Numbered from the stretch's first letter, positions 15,010 to 24,145 are shown. The stretch: DNA of 28,132 nucleotides from an uncultured Lachnospiraceae bacterium (GCA_937885345.1 CAKZZH010000059.1:1-28132); one strand, 5' to 3'. Notes: generated by a model not told the origin, from the sequence alone. Numbers and translations: made by a program.

Positions 15010-15930
15010 ATGAGTAAGAGTTTTAATGACATTCTGGAGAGGGTTAAAACCTGCTCCACTAAGAAAGTTGCGGTTGCGGTAGCACAGGACGACGCGCTTC
15101 TCGAGGCCGTTAAGGCAGCGAAAGAAAGAGGGATCGCAGATTCCATCCTCGTAGGCGATGCCGACAAGATTACAGAGATAGCCGCTACACTTAATATGAA
15201 CCTTAGCGATTATGAGATCATTGACGTTAAAGACATTACAGAAGCTGCTCTTACAGCTGTTAAGCTCGTTCATGACGGCAAGGCCGATATGTATATGAAG
15301 GGTCTTATCGATACCAAGGGCTTCTTAAAGAGCGTTCTTGACAAAGAGGTAGGCCTCAGAAGCGGAAAGCCCCTCTCGCATGTCTGCGTATTTGACATTA
15401 AGGGTATGGACCATCTTCTTTTCCTTACAGATGTTGCTTTTATGACATATCCCACACTTGAGGATAAGGTTGCGATCATCAACAATACTGTAGAAATCTG
15501 CCACGCATGCGGAATCGACAATCCCAAGGTTGCTCCTCTTGCTGCAGTTGAAGTTGTTAACGAGAAAATGCCCGTAACCGTTGAAGCCGCAGAACTTACC
15601 AAGATGAACGAAGACGGCAGGATCACAGGCTGCATCGTTGACGGACCTCTTTCATATGACCTTGCAACATGTCCCGAGGCCGCTAAACACAAGGGTGCAA
15701 CCGGACGTAAGATCGTCGGTGATGCCGATGTTCTTCTCTTCCCCGATATTCATGCAGGTAACATCACATATAAAGCACTTGTACACAATTCAGATTCAAT
15801 TAACGGTAACCTTATAACAGGCACCAAAGCTCCCGTAATCCTTACAAGCCGCAGCGATTCCTTCGAAGTTAAAGTTAACTCGCTCGCGCTCGGGGCCGTT
15901 GTTGCCGAAGCAATGAAGACTAACCGGTAA
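15010..15930 (+). CDS. ptb: Phosphate butyryltransferase
   Basis: This 306-residue cytoplasmic enzyme exchanges CoA for phosphate on butyryl-CoA, giving butyryl phosphate for the kinase encoded next to it. The length (about 300) and the sequence pattern of the Pta/Ptb acyltransferase family are present. Examples are DMYMKGLIDTKGFLKSVLDKE, LSHVCVFDIKGMDHLLFLTD, DNPKVAPLAAVEVVNEKMP, the DGPLSYDLA segment and the C-terminal SDSFEVKVNSLALGAVVAE. Pairing with buk distinguishes it from phosphate acetyltransferase. It has an AAGGAG ribosome site 8 bases before the ATG. It is the first gene of a two-gene operon and the only transcription unit on the plus strand in the window. Branched-chain acyl-CoAs are possible alternative substrates, as in other Ptb enzymes. 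Confidence 0.93.
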   Translation: MSKSFNDILERVKTCSTKKVAVAVAQDDALLEAVKAAKERGIADSILVGDADKITEIAATLNMNLSDYEIIDVKDITEAALTAVKLVHDGKADMYMKGLIDTKGFLKSVLDKEVGLRSGKPLSHVCVFDIKGMDHLLFLTDVAFMTYPTLEDKVAIINNTVEICHACGIDNPKVAPLAAVEVVNEKMPVTVEAAELTKMNEDGRITGCIVDGPLSYDLATCPEAAKHKGATGRKIVGDADVLLFPDIHAGNITYKALVHNSDSINGNLITGTKAPVILTSRSDSFEVKVNSLALGAVVAEAMKTNR

Positions 15931-16013
15931 TATCCGGTGCCTTCATTCGCCTTTTGCACAGTCCGCGCGGCAATGCATATTTAATATTTAATATAATTCA
16001 GGAGGTATTTTAC

Positions 16014-17081
16014 ATGGCATATCTAAGCCTTATCATCAACCCCGGTTCAACATCTACCAAGATCGGAATCTTCGAGGACGAGACGCTTCTCTTCGACGAG
16101 ACGCTCCGTCACGCTACCGAGGAAATCGCTAAATACGACACGATCATTGACCAGAAGGATTTCCGTAAAGATATAATCCTTAATTTCCTTAAGGAGAAGA
16201 ATTTTGATATAAAGACCCTCAGCTTCATCGTAGGAAGAGGCGGCATGTTAAAGCCCATTCCCAGTGGAACCTACGAGGTCAGCGACGCTCTTTTGAACGA
16301 CCTTAAAATCGGCGTTCAGGGACAGCACGCATCCAACCTCGGCGGTATTCTTGCAAGAGAGATCGGCGATGAGCTTGGTATCCCCTCTTACATCGTAGAT
16401 CCCGTTGTTGTTGACGAGATGCTTCCCGTTGCCAGATATTCCGGTGTTCCCGAGCTTCCCCGTAAATCAGTATTCCACGCTCTTAACCAGAAGGCGGTTG
16501 CAAGAAGATATGCCAAGGAAGCCGGCAAGAAATACGAGGATTTAAACCTTATCGTTGTTCACCTCGGCGGCGGTGTTTCCGTAGGGCCTCACAAGAACGG
16601 TAAAGTAATCGATATCTGTAACGCCCTTGACGGCGACGGAGCTTTCTCTCCCGAGAGAGCCGGTGGGGTTCCTTCGGGCGAACTTATCAAAATGTGCTTC
16701 TCCGGCAAATACACAGAGAAGGAAGTTTACAGGAAGATTGTCGGAAACGGCGGTTTTAACGCATATCTCGGTACCAATGATATGAGAGTTGTTGAGAAGA
16801 TGATCGATGAAGGCAATCAGGATGCCGTTAATCTTCGCGAAGCTTTCGTATACCAGATCGCCAAGGATATCGGCTCTATGGCTGTTGTTCTCGACGGCAA
16901 AGTTGACAGGATCATCGTTACCGGCGGTATCGCATACGATAAGAATGTTATGGAGATGTTAAAGGCCAAATGTGAATGGATCGCTCCTTTCACCATATAT
17001 CCCGGCGAGGATGAGCTTCTTGCTCTTGCCCAGGGCGGCCTGAGAGTCATTAAGGGTGAGGAAAAGCCCGGCGTGTACTAG
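16014..17081 (+). CDS. buk: Butyrate kinase
   Basis: This 355-residue enzyme of the acetate/sugar kinase (ASKHA) fold makes butyrate and ATP from butyryl phosphate, the energy-yielding last step of the ptb-buk route. Visible motifs are the N-terminal phosphate-1 segment IINPGSTSTKIGIF, the HLGGGVSVGPHKNGKVID block, GDGAFSPERAGGVPSGEL and, near the end, the adenosine-binding IIVTGGIAYDK. The length is that of Buk (about 355). Acetate kinase is longer and starts with a different signature. The frame opens at 15954, but the ATG at 16014 has a GGAGGT site and begins with the family motif. It lies 83 bases after ptb and is followed by a strong terminator. Its presence suggests butyrate formation by kinase rather than, or besides, butyryl-CoA:acetate CoA-transferase. 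Confidence 0.94.
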   Translation: MAYLSLIINPGSTSTKIGIFEDETLLFDETLRHATEEIAKYDTIIDQKDFRKDIILNFLKEKNFDIKTLSFIVGRGGMLKPIPSGTYEVSDALLNDLKIGVQGQHASNLGGILAREIGDELGIPSYIVDPVVVDEMLPVARYSGVPELPRKSVFHALNQKAVARRYAKEAGKKYEDLNLIVVHLGGGVSVGPHKNGKVIDICNALDGDGAFSPERAGGVPSGELIKMCFSGKYTEKEVYRKIVGNGGFNAYLGTNDMRVVEKMIDEGNQDAVNLREAFVYQIAKDIGSMAVVLDGKVDRIIVTGGIAYDKNVMEMLKAKCEWIAPFTIYPGEDELLALAQGGLRVIKGEEKPGVY

Positions 17082-17102
17082 AAATAACTTAGTAATATAA
17101 TC

Positions 17103-17141
17103 AAGTTGAGGAATTGTTGATAGCAGTTCCTCAGCTTTTTT
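17103..17141 (+). terminator. Rho-independent terminator of ptb-buk
   Basis: An 11-base stem (17103-17113 with 17127-17137, one G-T wobble) with a 13-base loop runs directly into a TTTTTT tract, 21 bases after the buk stop. It separates buk from the convergent ilvA gene. Confidence 0.85.
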
Positions 17142-17173
17142 AATTCATCTTATATTTTGCGGATATCCGGCAA

Positions 17174-18391
17174 CTAGAAGCTTGCCGCGATGATCTCAGG
17201 ATTAAAGCCTGCCGCTTTAAGTGCGTCTATTATCTCCTGCTTGTGCTCCATACCGAAAGCTTCCATGGATATTTTAAGTTCTACGGCGGCATTACGGTTA
17301 ATGGATACAAACTGATTATGTTCAAGCTTGATCACATTACCCTTCGCTTCCGCAATTACCTTGGCAACCCTGAGGAGTTCGCCAGGCTTGTCCGGAAGAA
17401 GTACGGATACAGAAAAGACTCTTCCTCTCTGGATAAGTCCGTGCTGAACGACCGAAGACATCGTGATAACGTCCATATTACCGCCGCTAAGGATCGATAC
17501 GATCTTCTTGCCGGACACATCCATATGTTTAAGCGCCGCAACCGTAAGAAGTCCCGAATTCTCGACAACCATTTTATGATTCTCAACCATATCGAGAAAG
17601 GCAACGATAAGCTCGTCATCGGGCACTGTGATTATATCGTCTATATTCTCCTGTATATAAGGGAAAATATTGCTTCCGGGCGTCTTAACGGCCGTACCGT
17701 CGGCAATTGTATTAACCTTGGGTAGTGTGGTAACTTTGCCCTCGCGAAGCGAAACCTGCATGCAATTGGCGCCTTCGGGCTCAACGCCTATAACTTTGAT
17801 CTTGGGATTAAGCATCTTGGCAAGAGTCGATACACCGGTCGCAAGACCGCCGCCACCTATAGGTACAAGAATATAATCAACTGTCGGAAGTTCCTTTATG
17901 ATCTCCATAGCGATAGAACCCTGACCCGTCGCAACATCCAGATCGTCAAAAGGATGTATAAATGTATATCCGTTCTCGGTCGCAAGCTTCTTCGCATATT
18001 CACAGGATTCGTCATATACATCTCCGTATAAAACGACATCAGCCCCATAGCCCTTGGTTCTGTTGATCTTAATAATGGGCGTGGATGTAGGCATTACGAT
18101 AGTAGCCTTAGCCTTATAGATCTTGGCTGCGTAAGCAACACCCTGTGCATGATTGCCGGCAGATGCGGTAATAAGACCCTTCTCCCTCTCCTCATCGCTG
18201 AGTGTGCTTATTTTATAATAAGCGCCTCTTACCTTGTAAGCACCTGTATACTGCATATTCTCCGGCTTAAAATACACCTTGTTGCCTGTAATATTGCTGA
18301 AATACTCCGAATATACAAGCCTTGTGTCAAGGGTTACCTCCTTGACTCTCTCAGCCGCTTCCTCAAATTTGTCAAGACTAAGTTTCTCCAT
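17174..18391 (-). CDS. ilvA: Threonine ammonia-lyase with C-terminal ACT domain
   Basis: This 405-residue fold-type II pyridoxal-phosphate enzyme deaminates threonine to 2-oxobutyrate and ammonia. The cofactor lysine is Lys53 in YTGAYKVRGA, the asparagine loop is SAGNHAQGVA and the phosphate-binding glycine loop is PIGGGGLATG. A single ACT-like domain begins near residue 325 (FSVSVLLPDKPGELLRVAKV), as in the approximately 400-residue IlvA/TdcB class found in Firmicutes. The frame is open to 18436, but Met16 of that frame (18391) starts at the family position behind GAAGG. The gene overlaps the end of ftsY by 14 bases, so translation is probably coupled. It may serve isoleucine synthesis or threonine catabolism to propionate; the sequence does not decide this. 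The enzyme name is firm. Confidence 0.9.
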   Translation of the reverse strand: MEKLSLDKFEEAAERVKEVTLDTRLVYSEYFSNITGNKVYFKPENMQYTGAYKVRGAYYKISTLSDEEREKGLITASAGNHAQGVAYAAKIYKAKATIVMPTSTPIIKINRTKGYGADVVLYGDVYDESCEYAKKLATENGYTFIHPFDDLDVATGQGSIAMEIIKELPTVDYILVPIGGGGLATGVSTLAKMLNPKIKVIGVEPEGANCMQVSLREGKVTTLPKVNTIADGTAVKTPGSNIFPYIQENIDDIITVPDDELIVAFLDMVENHKMVVENSGLLTVAALKHMDVSGKKIVSILSGGNMDVITMSSVVQHGLIQRGRVFSVSVLLPDKPGELLRVAKVIAEAKGNVIKLEHNQFVSINRNAAVELKISMEAFGMEHKQEIIDALKAAGFNPEIIAASF

Positions 18392-19331
18392 TATTTGCGC
18401 CTTCTTCCTCTTGATCTTCGCCTTCAAAAATCGCATTCACAAAATCCTCGGAATTGAATTTCTGAAGATCCTCTATATGTTCACCGACGCCGATATATTT
18501 AACCGGCACGCCATATTCCGACTGTATCGCAACGGCAATTCCGCCCTTGGCAGTTCCGTCCATCTTCGTAAGAATGATGCCGGAAATTTCCGTAACATCC
18601 TTGAATTCCTTAAGCTGACTGAGTGCATTCTGCCCCGTCGTTCCGTCAAGGACTATAAGCGTTTCCCTGTAAGCATCGGGATATTCCCTGTCTATAATCC
18701 TGTCAATCTTACGAAGCTCGTCCATAAGATTCTTCTTATTGTGAAGTCTTCCCGCCGTATCACAGATCAGCACATCCGCCTTGCGTGCCTTGGTCGCCTG
18801 AATTGCGTCATAGATAACCGCACCGGGATCCGAGCCCTCGCTTTGCGATATAAAATCCGCTCCGCTTCTTTCAGCCCACATTTTAAGTTGATCGATGGCT
18901 GCCGCTCTGAAGGTATCGGCCGCTGCAAGCACAACCTTTTTGCCGTTTCCGATAAGTCCGGCCGCAATCTTACCGATCGAAGTGGTCTTACCGACACCAT
19001 TAACTCCGATCACAAGAAGTACGGACTTCTTATCCTCATATTCGTATGCGTTTTCGCCAAGATTCATCTGCTCTTTGATGGAATCGATAAGAAGCTGCCT
19101 GCATTCCAAGGGCTCCTTTATCTTATTCTCTTTAACCTTGACTTTGAGGTCGTCTATAATCTTTTCAGTCGTTGCAACGCCGATATCGGCGATTATAAGT
19201 GTCTCTTCAAGCTCTTCATAGAAATCGTCATCTATCTTGCTAAAGCCGTGAAACACGGAACTTATGCCCTTCGCAACATTATTTCTGGTCTTGGAAAGTC
19301 CCTCAACCAGCTTCTTAAAAATATTAGCCAT
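18378..19331 (-). CDS. ftsY: Signal recognition particle receptor FtsY
   Basis: This 317-residue SRP GTPase receives ribosome-nascent chain-SRP complexes at the membrane. It has a short N-terminal helix (NIFKKLVEGLSKTRNNV) in place of the long acidic A domain of E. coli, then the four-helix N domain and the G domain. The G domain shows GVNGVGKTT (109-117), the insertion-box region DTFRAAAIDQLK, DTAGR (191-195), TKMDGTAKGG (255-264) and the FtsY end GVGEHIEDLQKF. A strongly acidic tail follows. It starts behind TAGGAGA, 72 bases after smc. Gene order smc-ftsY is classical for Firmicutes; here ilvA overlaps its end. The DTAGR and TKMD boxes are also shared by Ffh, but the C-terminal M domain is missing, which confirms FtsY. 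Confidence 0.96.
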   Translation of the reverse strand: MANIFKKLVEGLSKTRNNVAKGISSVFHGFSKIDDDFYEELEETLIIADIGVATTEKIIDDLKVKVKENKIKEPLECRQLLIDSIKEQMNLGENAYEYEDKKSVLLVIGVNGVGKTTSIGKIAAGLIGNGKKVVLAAADTFRAAAIDQLKMWAERSGADFISQSEGSDPGAVIYDAIQATKARKADVLICDTAGRLHNKKNLMDELRKIDRIIDREYPDAYRETLIVLDGTTGQNALSQLKEFKDVTEISGIILTKMDGTAKGGIAVAIQSEYGVPVKYIGVGEHIEDLQKFNSEDFVNAIFEGEDQEEEGANNGET

Positions 19332-19403
19332 TTGATTCTCCTACACGATCATTCCTACTGCGCCGATTCGCCGCGTCGTCCCGCCGCGAAGGTCCTGCCA
19401 AAG

Positions 19404-22400
19404 TTATTTTACCTCAGCCGGCTTATCGTCAAGTTCCTTCTCCACAAGATCGACCGAAACAAGAGTCGATACACCCTTCTCCTGCATGGTGATACCGTAT
19501 AATCTGTCCGCAGCGTTCATAGTACCGCGTCTGTGGGTGATACAAATAAACTGTGTGTGCCTGGTCAGTTTGTGCAGATACTTGGCAAAGTTATCGATAT
19601 TGCTGTCATCAAGCGCCGCTTCGATCTCATCAAGAAGACAGAAGGGCGAAGGCTTGAGATTCTGTATCGCAAATAAAATACATATAGCCGTAAGTGATTT
19701 CTCACCGCCGGAAAGCTGCATCATATTCTTAACCGCTTTTCCGGGAGGCTGAGCGATGATAGCGATATCGGCATCAAGAATATCCATATCATCCTGAAGC
19801 TTAAGTTCACCGTGACCGCCGCCAAAAAGCTGCTTGAATACTTTATCGAATTCAACCTTAATAAGCTCGAACTGCTCGGTAAAACGCTCTCTCATGCCCG
19901 TATCAAGTTCTGCTATAACGCCTTTAAGTTTGTCAGTGGCCTCAATAAGATCGTCGTGCTGCTTCTTGAGGAATTCGTATCGCTCCGAAACTTCCTTGTA
20001 TTCCTCGATGGAATTGACATTGACATCACCGAGTCGCTTAATATCTCCCTTGATGCCGGCAATCATCTTCTTCATCTCGGGCATATCTCCGAGTTCTTCG
20101 TTTCTGAGTGCCTGAGCCTCACTTATAGTAAGTTCGTATTCGTTCCACATATAGTCAATATGTGAATCTCTGTCATTCTCAAGCTTGGTAATGCTGTCAT
20201 TTAAACGGAACTGTTCCTTATCAAGAAGTGATACCTTCTCGCGGTATTCCTCAATACTTGCAAAGAAGGACTTATTCTCCTCGTTAAGAGCATTCTTCTT
20301 CTCCTTAAGTTCTGCAAGTTCCCTCTCGTATTCTTCTATCGTATCACAGGCAACCTTGATAGTCTCTTTGATCGATTCTATCTGCTCGTTCTTAACAGTG
20401 ATCTGTTCTTTGGAATCGGATCTGTTGTCTTCAAGATCGTCGATATCATCCTTAAGTCTTGCGATCTCACGAAGGACTCTCTTAAGACCCTCCTCCTTGA
20501 ATTCAAGGCTGCTCTTGATATTAACGAATTCTTCGTTGATCCCTACCGCATCGGCGTTTCTCTTCTCAAGTTCACTCTTAAGCTCTTCAAGCGTACTGCT
20601 TGCCTCTTCGTTTGCTCTGGTAATATCGTTGTTGGTCGTATCGATTTCAAGTGTCCTGGAAGTGAGACCTTCAAGATTGGAATTGATCTCCTTGACCTGA
20701 TCTTCCATCTCCCTGGTTTCACGAACATTGTCAGTATATACCAGCTTGATCTCATCGGTCTTTTCCTTCATCTGATCATAGGAGAGCTGCTTGGTATTCT
20801 TAACAATTGCAAGTTCCTGAAGCTTGGCCTTATTATCCTCCAGACTCTCATCATTTGCGGCAATCTGAAGCGACAATTCGTCAAGTCTCTTATTGACTTC
20901 ATCAATATAGGTGTTCTTCTCGGATATTTTACCCTCAAGCTCCTCAATCTCACGTCTTCTTCCGAGGAGGTTTGAAGAATTCTTGTAAGCACCGCCTGAC
21001 ATTGAACCGCCGGGTGCAAGGAGTTCGCCTTCAAGAGTAACGATCCTGTATGAATAATTATTCTTGCGGTTGATCATAACTGCATTGTCCACCGTGTCCA
21101 CGACAAGGCATCTTCCGAGAAGATATCGTGCAAGCTCCTTATATTCGCTATCAACATCCACAAGATCGCTGGCAAGCCCGATATATCCCTTCTCTCCATC
21201 GGGAAGCGATGAAAGTCCCTTATATTTAAGGGCATCAAGAGGAAGGAATGTCGCCCTTCCCGCTTTATTTTCTTTGAGAAATCTGATCATGCGCTTGGCA
21301 GTCTCTTCATCCTTTGTAACTATATTCTGAATTGTTCCGCCGAGTGCCGTCTCTATAGCAACCTCATACTGCTTCTCGGAACGTATGATATCTGCAACAA
21401 CACCGATTATACCGCTCTCACGGTTTTTATTTTCCATGACACGCTTAATGGAATTGCCATAGCCGTCATATCTCTCCGCGATATTCCGGAGAGTCTCAAG
21501 ATGTGAACTGAGCCTGATCCTCTCTTCCTTGGCTTCGTTAATGCCTTTCTTGAGTTTCTCCTTTTCATCCTTAAGATCCTGCTGATTGGCCGCAGTGAAC
21601 GCTATCGTCTCATTAAGAGCATCAATCTGTCCCACAACCTCATCAAGTTCGGCCTTAAAGCGTCCAAGAGATGCCTCATATGTATCCTCATCGGACTTAT
21701 ACGAAAGAAGTTTGGAAGTAAGCTCGGCCTTTCTTATATTGAGCTGCTCGAGCATAGCGCGGTAACGCTGCTCACTTGCAGTGATCTCGTTCTTATTGTT
21801 AAGATTGGTATAAAATGTATTACGCCTGTCCTCAATCTCTTTTGTAAGAGCATTGATCCTGTTATTAAGCGATTCAATAGCACGGTCGGATTCATTCTTA
21901 CGTCCGTAAATATCATCCGCGCCGGCACTTATTGCATCCTTTTCGGCAATAAGGTTTTGCTTCTCTTCCTCACGCTCCTCGATCTGCTCCTTAATGGAAG
22001 CGATCCTCTCGGTAAAATGCTTATCGTTTATCGCCTCGGTATTGATCTGCTCATTAAGTATTGCGATCTGAGATTCAAGCTTATTGCGGTCGATAAGAGC
22101 CTGATTATTGAGCGCGCCGAGTTCATCGATACGCGCATCAACAGAAGCCAGAGCCTCCTGCTTCTCGTCATAGACATTCTTAATCTCTTCATATTTGGAA
22201 GAAGCCTCGGCAAGATCGTTATTAACGATCTCAAGTCTGCCGGTCTGCTCGGCGAGCTTGCCCTTAATCTCCTCAGAATCAAGAAGGAAGAGATTAACCT
22301 CATATTTCTTGAGATCTTCCTTGTACTGAAGGTATGCTTTCGCCTTCTCGGACTGCTTTTCAAGCGGTCCGACCTGCTTTTCAAGCTCCCCAAGTATGTC

Positions 22401-22976
22401 GTTTATTCTTACAAGATTGTTGGATTCCGCATCAAGATTACGCTGTGCGGCAGTCTTACGCTTCTTGAATTTAACGATTCCGGCAGCCTCATCAAAAAGT
22501 TCCCTTCTCTCATCGGCTCTTCCGGAAATGATCTTCTCGACCTGACCCTGACCTATGATGGAATAACCTTCCTGACCGATACCCGTATCATAGAAAAGCT
22601 CATTGATATCCTTTAGTCTGCAGGCATTTCCGTTAAGAATATATTCACTCTCACCCGAACGGAAAACTCTTCTGGTAACGGTGATCTCATTATAATCTAT
22701 ATCGATCGCTCTGTCCGCATTGTCCATAACAAGCGATACGCTGGCAAAACTCTGTGGTTTACGTGCCTGAGTACCCGAGAAAATAATATCCTCCATACGG
22801 CTGCTTCGAAGGATCTTGGCGCTCTGCTCTCCAAGAACCCATCTTACCGCGTCAGCGATATTACTTTTACCCGAACCGTTAGGTCCTACGATACCCGTAA
22901 TGCCCTCGTCAAACTCAAACAGCATTTTATTTGCAAAGGACTTAAAGCCCTGTATTTCAATTCTCTTTAAGTACAT
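19404..22976 (-). CDS. smc: Chromosome segregation/condensation protein SMC
   Basis: This 1190-residue ATPase organises and helps segregate chromosomes with ScpA and ScpB. The N-terminal head has the Walker A GPNGSGKS (31-38). Two long coiled coils, rich in Glu, Lys, Leu and Asn, flank a hinge (about 515-660, from GIIGVVADIIRSEKQYEVAIE to LEGELLAPGGSMSGGA). The C-terminal head has the ABC signature LSGGE (1088-1092) and Walker B LLDEIEAALDD (Asp1116, Glu1117). The length is normal for bacterial SMC. It begins 7 bases after the rnc stop, with only a weak ribosome site (GGACGG), so it is probably translated together with rnc. The long antisense frames over the coiled coils are shadows of its repetitive codon pattern. 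Confidence 0.97.
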   Translation of the reverse strand: MYLKRIEIQGFKSFANKMLFEFDEGITGIVGPNGSGKSNIADAVRWVLGEQSAKILRSSRMEDIIFSGTQARKPQSFASVSLVMDNADRAIDIDYNEITVTRRVFRSGESEYILNGNACRLKDINELFYDTGIGQEGYSIIGQGQVEKIISGRADERRELFDEAAGIVKFKKRKTAAQRNLDAESNNLVRINDILGELEKQVGPLEKQSEKAKAYLQYKEDLKKYEVNLFLLDSEEIKGKLAEQTGRLEIVNNDLAEASSKYEEIKNVYDEKQEALASVDARIDELGALNNQALIDRNKLESQIAILNEQINTEAINDKHFTERIASIKEQIEEREEEKQNLIAEKDAISAGADDIYGRKNESDRAIESLNNRINALTKEIEDRRNTFYTNLNNKNEITASEQRYRAMLEQLNIRKAELTSKLLSYKSDEDTYEASLGRFKAELDEVVGQIDALNETIAFTAANQQDLKDEKEKLKKGINEAKEERIRLSSHLETLRNIAERYDGYGNSIKRVMENKNRESGIIGVVADIIRSEKQYEVAIETALGGTIQNIVTKDEETAKRMIRFLKENKAGRATFLPLDALKYKGLSSLPDGEKGYIGLASDLVDVDSEYKELARYLLGRCLVVDTVDNAVMINRKNNYSYRIVTLEGELLAPGGSMSGGAYKNSSNLLGRRREIEELEGKISEKNTYIDEVNKRLDELSLQIAANDESLEDNKAKLQELAIVKNTKQLSYDQMKEKTDEIKLVYTDNVRETREMEDQVKEINSNLEGLTSRTLEIDTTNNDITRANEEASSTLEELKSELEKRNADAVGINEEFVNIKSSLEFKEEGLKRVLREIARLKDDIDDLEDNRSDSKEQITVKNEQIESIKETIKVACDTIEEYERELAELKEKKNALNEENKSFFASIEEYREKVSLLDKEQFRLNDSITKLENDRDSHIDYMWNEYELTISEAQALRNEELGDMPEMKKMIAGIKGDIKRLGDVNVNSIEEYKEVSERYEFLKKQHDDLIEATDKLKGVIAELDTGMRERFTEQFELIKVEFDKVFKQLFGGGHGELKLQDDMDILDADIAIIAQPPGKAVKNMMQLSGGEKSLTAICILFAIQNLKPSPFCLLDEIEAALDDSNIDNFAKYLHKLTRHTQFICITHRRGTMNAADRLYGITMQEKGVSTLVSVDLVEKELDDKPAEVK

Positions 22977-22983
22977 GATATAA

Positions 22984-23667
22984 CTACCGTCCGTTCATTT
23001 TCATGATTGCATCATATGCGGCATGCTGCTCCGAAGCTTTCTTGCTGCTACCGCTGCCCTCGCCGTAGACCTTACCGTTTGCCACAACCTGCGAGGTGTA
23101 TATTTTATTATGATCCGGGCCTTCTTCGCCTGTAAGAACATATTTGACGTCCCCAAGGCCGACCGACTGGAAGCGTTCCTGCAGGATCGTCTTGCTGTCC
23201 ACAAAGAGCTTCTTGCTGTCAATGTCCCTCAGAATAAATCTCCCTATAAAATCCCTTGCCGGCTCGATTCCGCCGTCAAGATATATCGCACCGATAACCG
23301 CTTCAAATGCATCACTTACGATGGAATCGCGAAAGCGTCCGCCCGTAAGTTCCTCTCCCTTGCCCATATACAGCGAGTTACCGAGATCAATATCCTTGGC
23401 ACACAGCGCAAGCGTAGGCTCACAAACCAAGCTGGCTCGTATTTTACTCAGCTCGCCCTCGCTCTTATCGGGATATCGGTTATAGAGATAATCACTGACG
23501 GTCACTTCAAGAACTGCATCGCCAAGAAATTCAAGCCTCTCATTGCTGTGGTATTTGTCATGAAAGACTTCGTTGCCGTAGGAACTGTGTGTAAGCGCAA
23601 GTTCAAGCAGGGATGCATTATTGAAATTATATCCTATTGTCACCATAAAATGGGTTAAATCTGTCAT
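22984..23667 (-). CDS. rnc: Ribonuclease III
   Basis: This 227-residue double-strand-specific endonuclease processes rRNA precursors and structured mRNAs. The catalytic domain has the signature NERLEFLGDAVL (42-53, with Glu46 and Asp50) and the second acidic pair in SDAFEAVIGAIYLDGG (Asp119, Glu122). A C-terminal double-stranded RNA-binding domain (about 157-227) ends with GSGSSKKASEQHAAYDAIM. The frame could begin at a TTG at 23679. I chose the ATG at 23667, because GAGGGG stands at a normal distance and the resulting N-terminus (MTDLTHF) suits the family. It is the first gene of the rnc-smc-ftsY-ilvA run, downstream of the acpP terminator, with a possible promoter of its own. Confidence 0.95.
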   Translation of the reverse strand: MTDLTHFMVTIGYNFNNASLLELALTHSSYGNEVFHDKYHSNERLEFLGDAVLEVTVSDYLYNRYPDKSEGELSKIRASLVCEPTLALCAKDIDLGNSLYMGKGEELTGGRFRDSIVSDAFEAVIGAIYLDGGIEPARDFIGRFILRDIDSKKLFVDSKTILQERFQSVGLGDVKYVLTGEEGPDHNKIYTSQVVANGKVYGEGSGSSKKASEQHAAYDAIMKMNGR

Positions 23668-23697
23668 TTTACCCCTCAAAGATTAACACGAATAAAG

Positions 23698-23727
23698 CTA
23701 TTCGCACCGGGTGCACCCTGTAGTCAA
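23698..23727 (-). promoter_or_regulatory. Possible promoter of rnc-smc-ftsY-ilvA
   Basis: On the minus strand, TTGACT (23722-23727) and GAATAG (23698-23703) are 18 bases apart, with a TGC extension before the -10. The spacer contains the 10-base palindrome GGGTGCACCC (23709-23718). The -10 match is weak, but a promoter is expected here because the acpP terminator lies just upstream. Confidence 0.4.
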
Positions 23728-23744
23728 AGGCGTACCCTATTACG

Positions 23745-23802
23745 AAAAAGAGCCCACTTATTAGGCTGCCGCTTAATATGCGGCAGATAATAAAATGGGC
23801 CC
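23745..23802 (-). terminator. Terminator after acpP
   Basis: On the minus strand, an outer stem GGGCCCA/TGGGCTC encloses an inner perfect stem CTGCCGC/GCGGCAG and is followed by TTTTTC. It starts 23 bases after the acpP stop. The two-tier stem and T tract make a convincing Rho-independent terminator that separates acpP from rnc. Confidence 0.8.
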
Positions 23803-23824
23803 GTTCACATAATTCTCAAATAAA

Positions 23825-24061
23825 TTACTGATTGCTTACTGCTGCTTTGATCTGCTCAACAGCATCAGATACCGTAACTATGGATTCAGCGGCCTCGTTG
23901 GGAATCTCAATTCCGAACTCTTCCTCAATACCCATAATGATCTGGAAAACATCAAGTGAATCCGCACCAAGATCATCAACGAAAGTTGTCTCAAGTGTGA
24001 TGTCGCTTGCATCAACATTAAGTACCTCTGCAATAATCTGCTGTAATTTCTCAAATTCCAT
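23825..24061 (-). CDS. acpP: Acyl carrier protein
   Basis: This 78-residue acidic carrier holds the growing acyl chain during fatty-acid synthesis and supplies acyl groups to PlsX. The phosphopantetheine site is DLGADSLDVFQ, with Ser35 as the attachment residue. The surrounding four-helix pattern (EKLQQIIAEVLNVD, EEEFGIEIPNEAAESIVTV, AVEQIKAAV) and length are standard. It lies 158 bases downstream of plsX, but a good promoter and a palindrome in the gap and a terminator after it suggest that it is transcribed largely as a single gene. The order plsX-acpP-rnc is typical of Firmicutes. DSLD followed by VFQ rather than the more usual TVE or VVE marks no functional change. Confidence 0.96.
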   Translation of the reverse strand: MEFEKLQQIIAEVLNVDASDITLETTFVDDLGADSLDVFQIIMGIEEEFGIEIPNEAAESIVTVSDAVEQIKAAVSNQ

Positions 24062-24128
24062 ATTCGATAACCTATTCCTTTCTCTAAGGCACCCGATAGA
24101 ATAAAATTAAAGTAGATAAGGATGCCCC

Positions 24129-24145
24129 GAATTGCCACGCAATTC
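24129..24145. promoter_or_regulatory. Perfect 7-3-7 palindrome at the acpP start site (operator-like)
   Basis: GAATTGC-CAC-GCAATTC is an exact inverted repeat that begins about 9 bases downstream of the acpP -10 element, covering the expected transcription start region. It does not match the FapR or FabT operator consensus that I know. It could bind a dimeric repressor or form a 5' hairpin in the mRNA. Confidence 0.5.

Noticed and set aside
18279..19502. 407-codon plus-strand frame across ftsY and its neighbours
   Set aside because: It is antisense to ftsY, the start of ilvA and the end of smc, all clearly real. Its composition (Leu, Ile, Arg, Ser rich) is that of a shadow frame.
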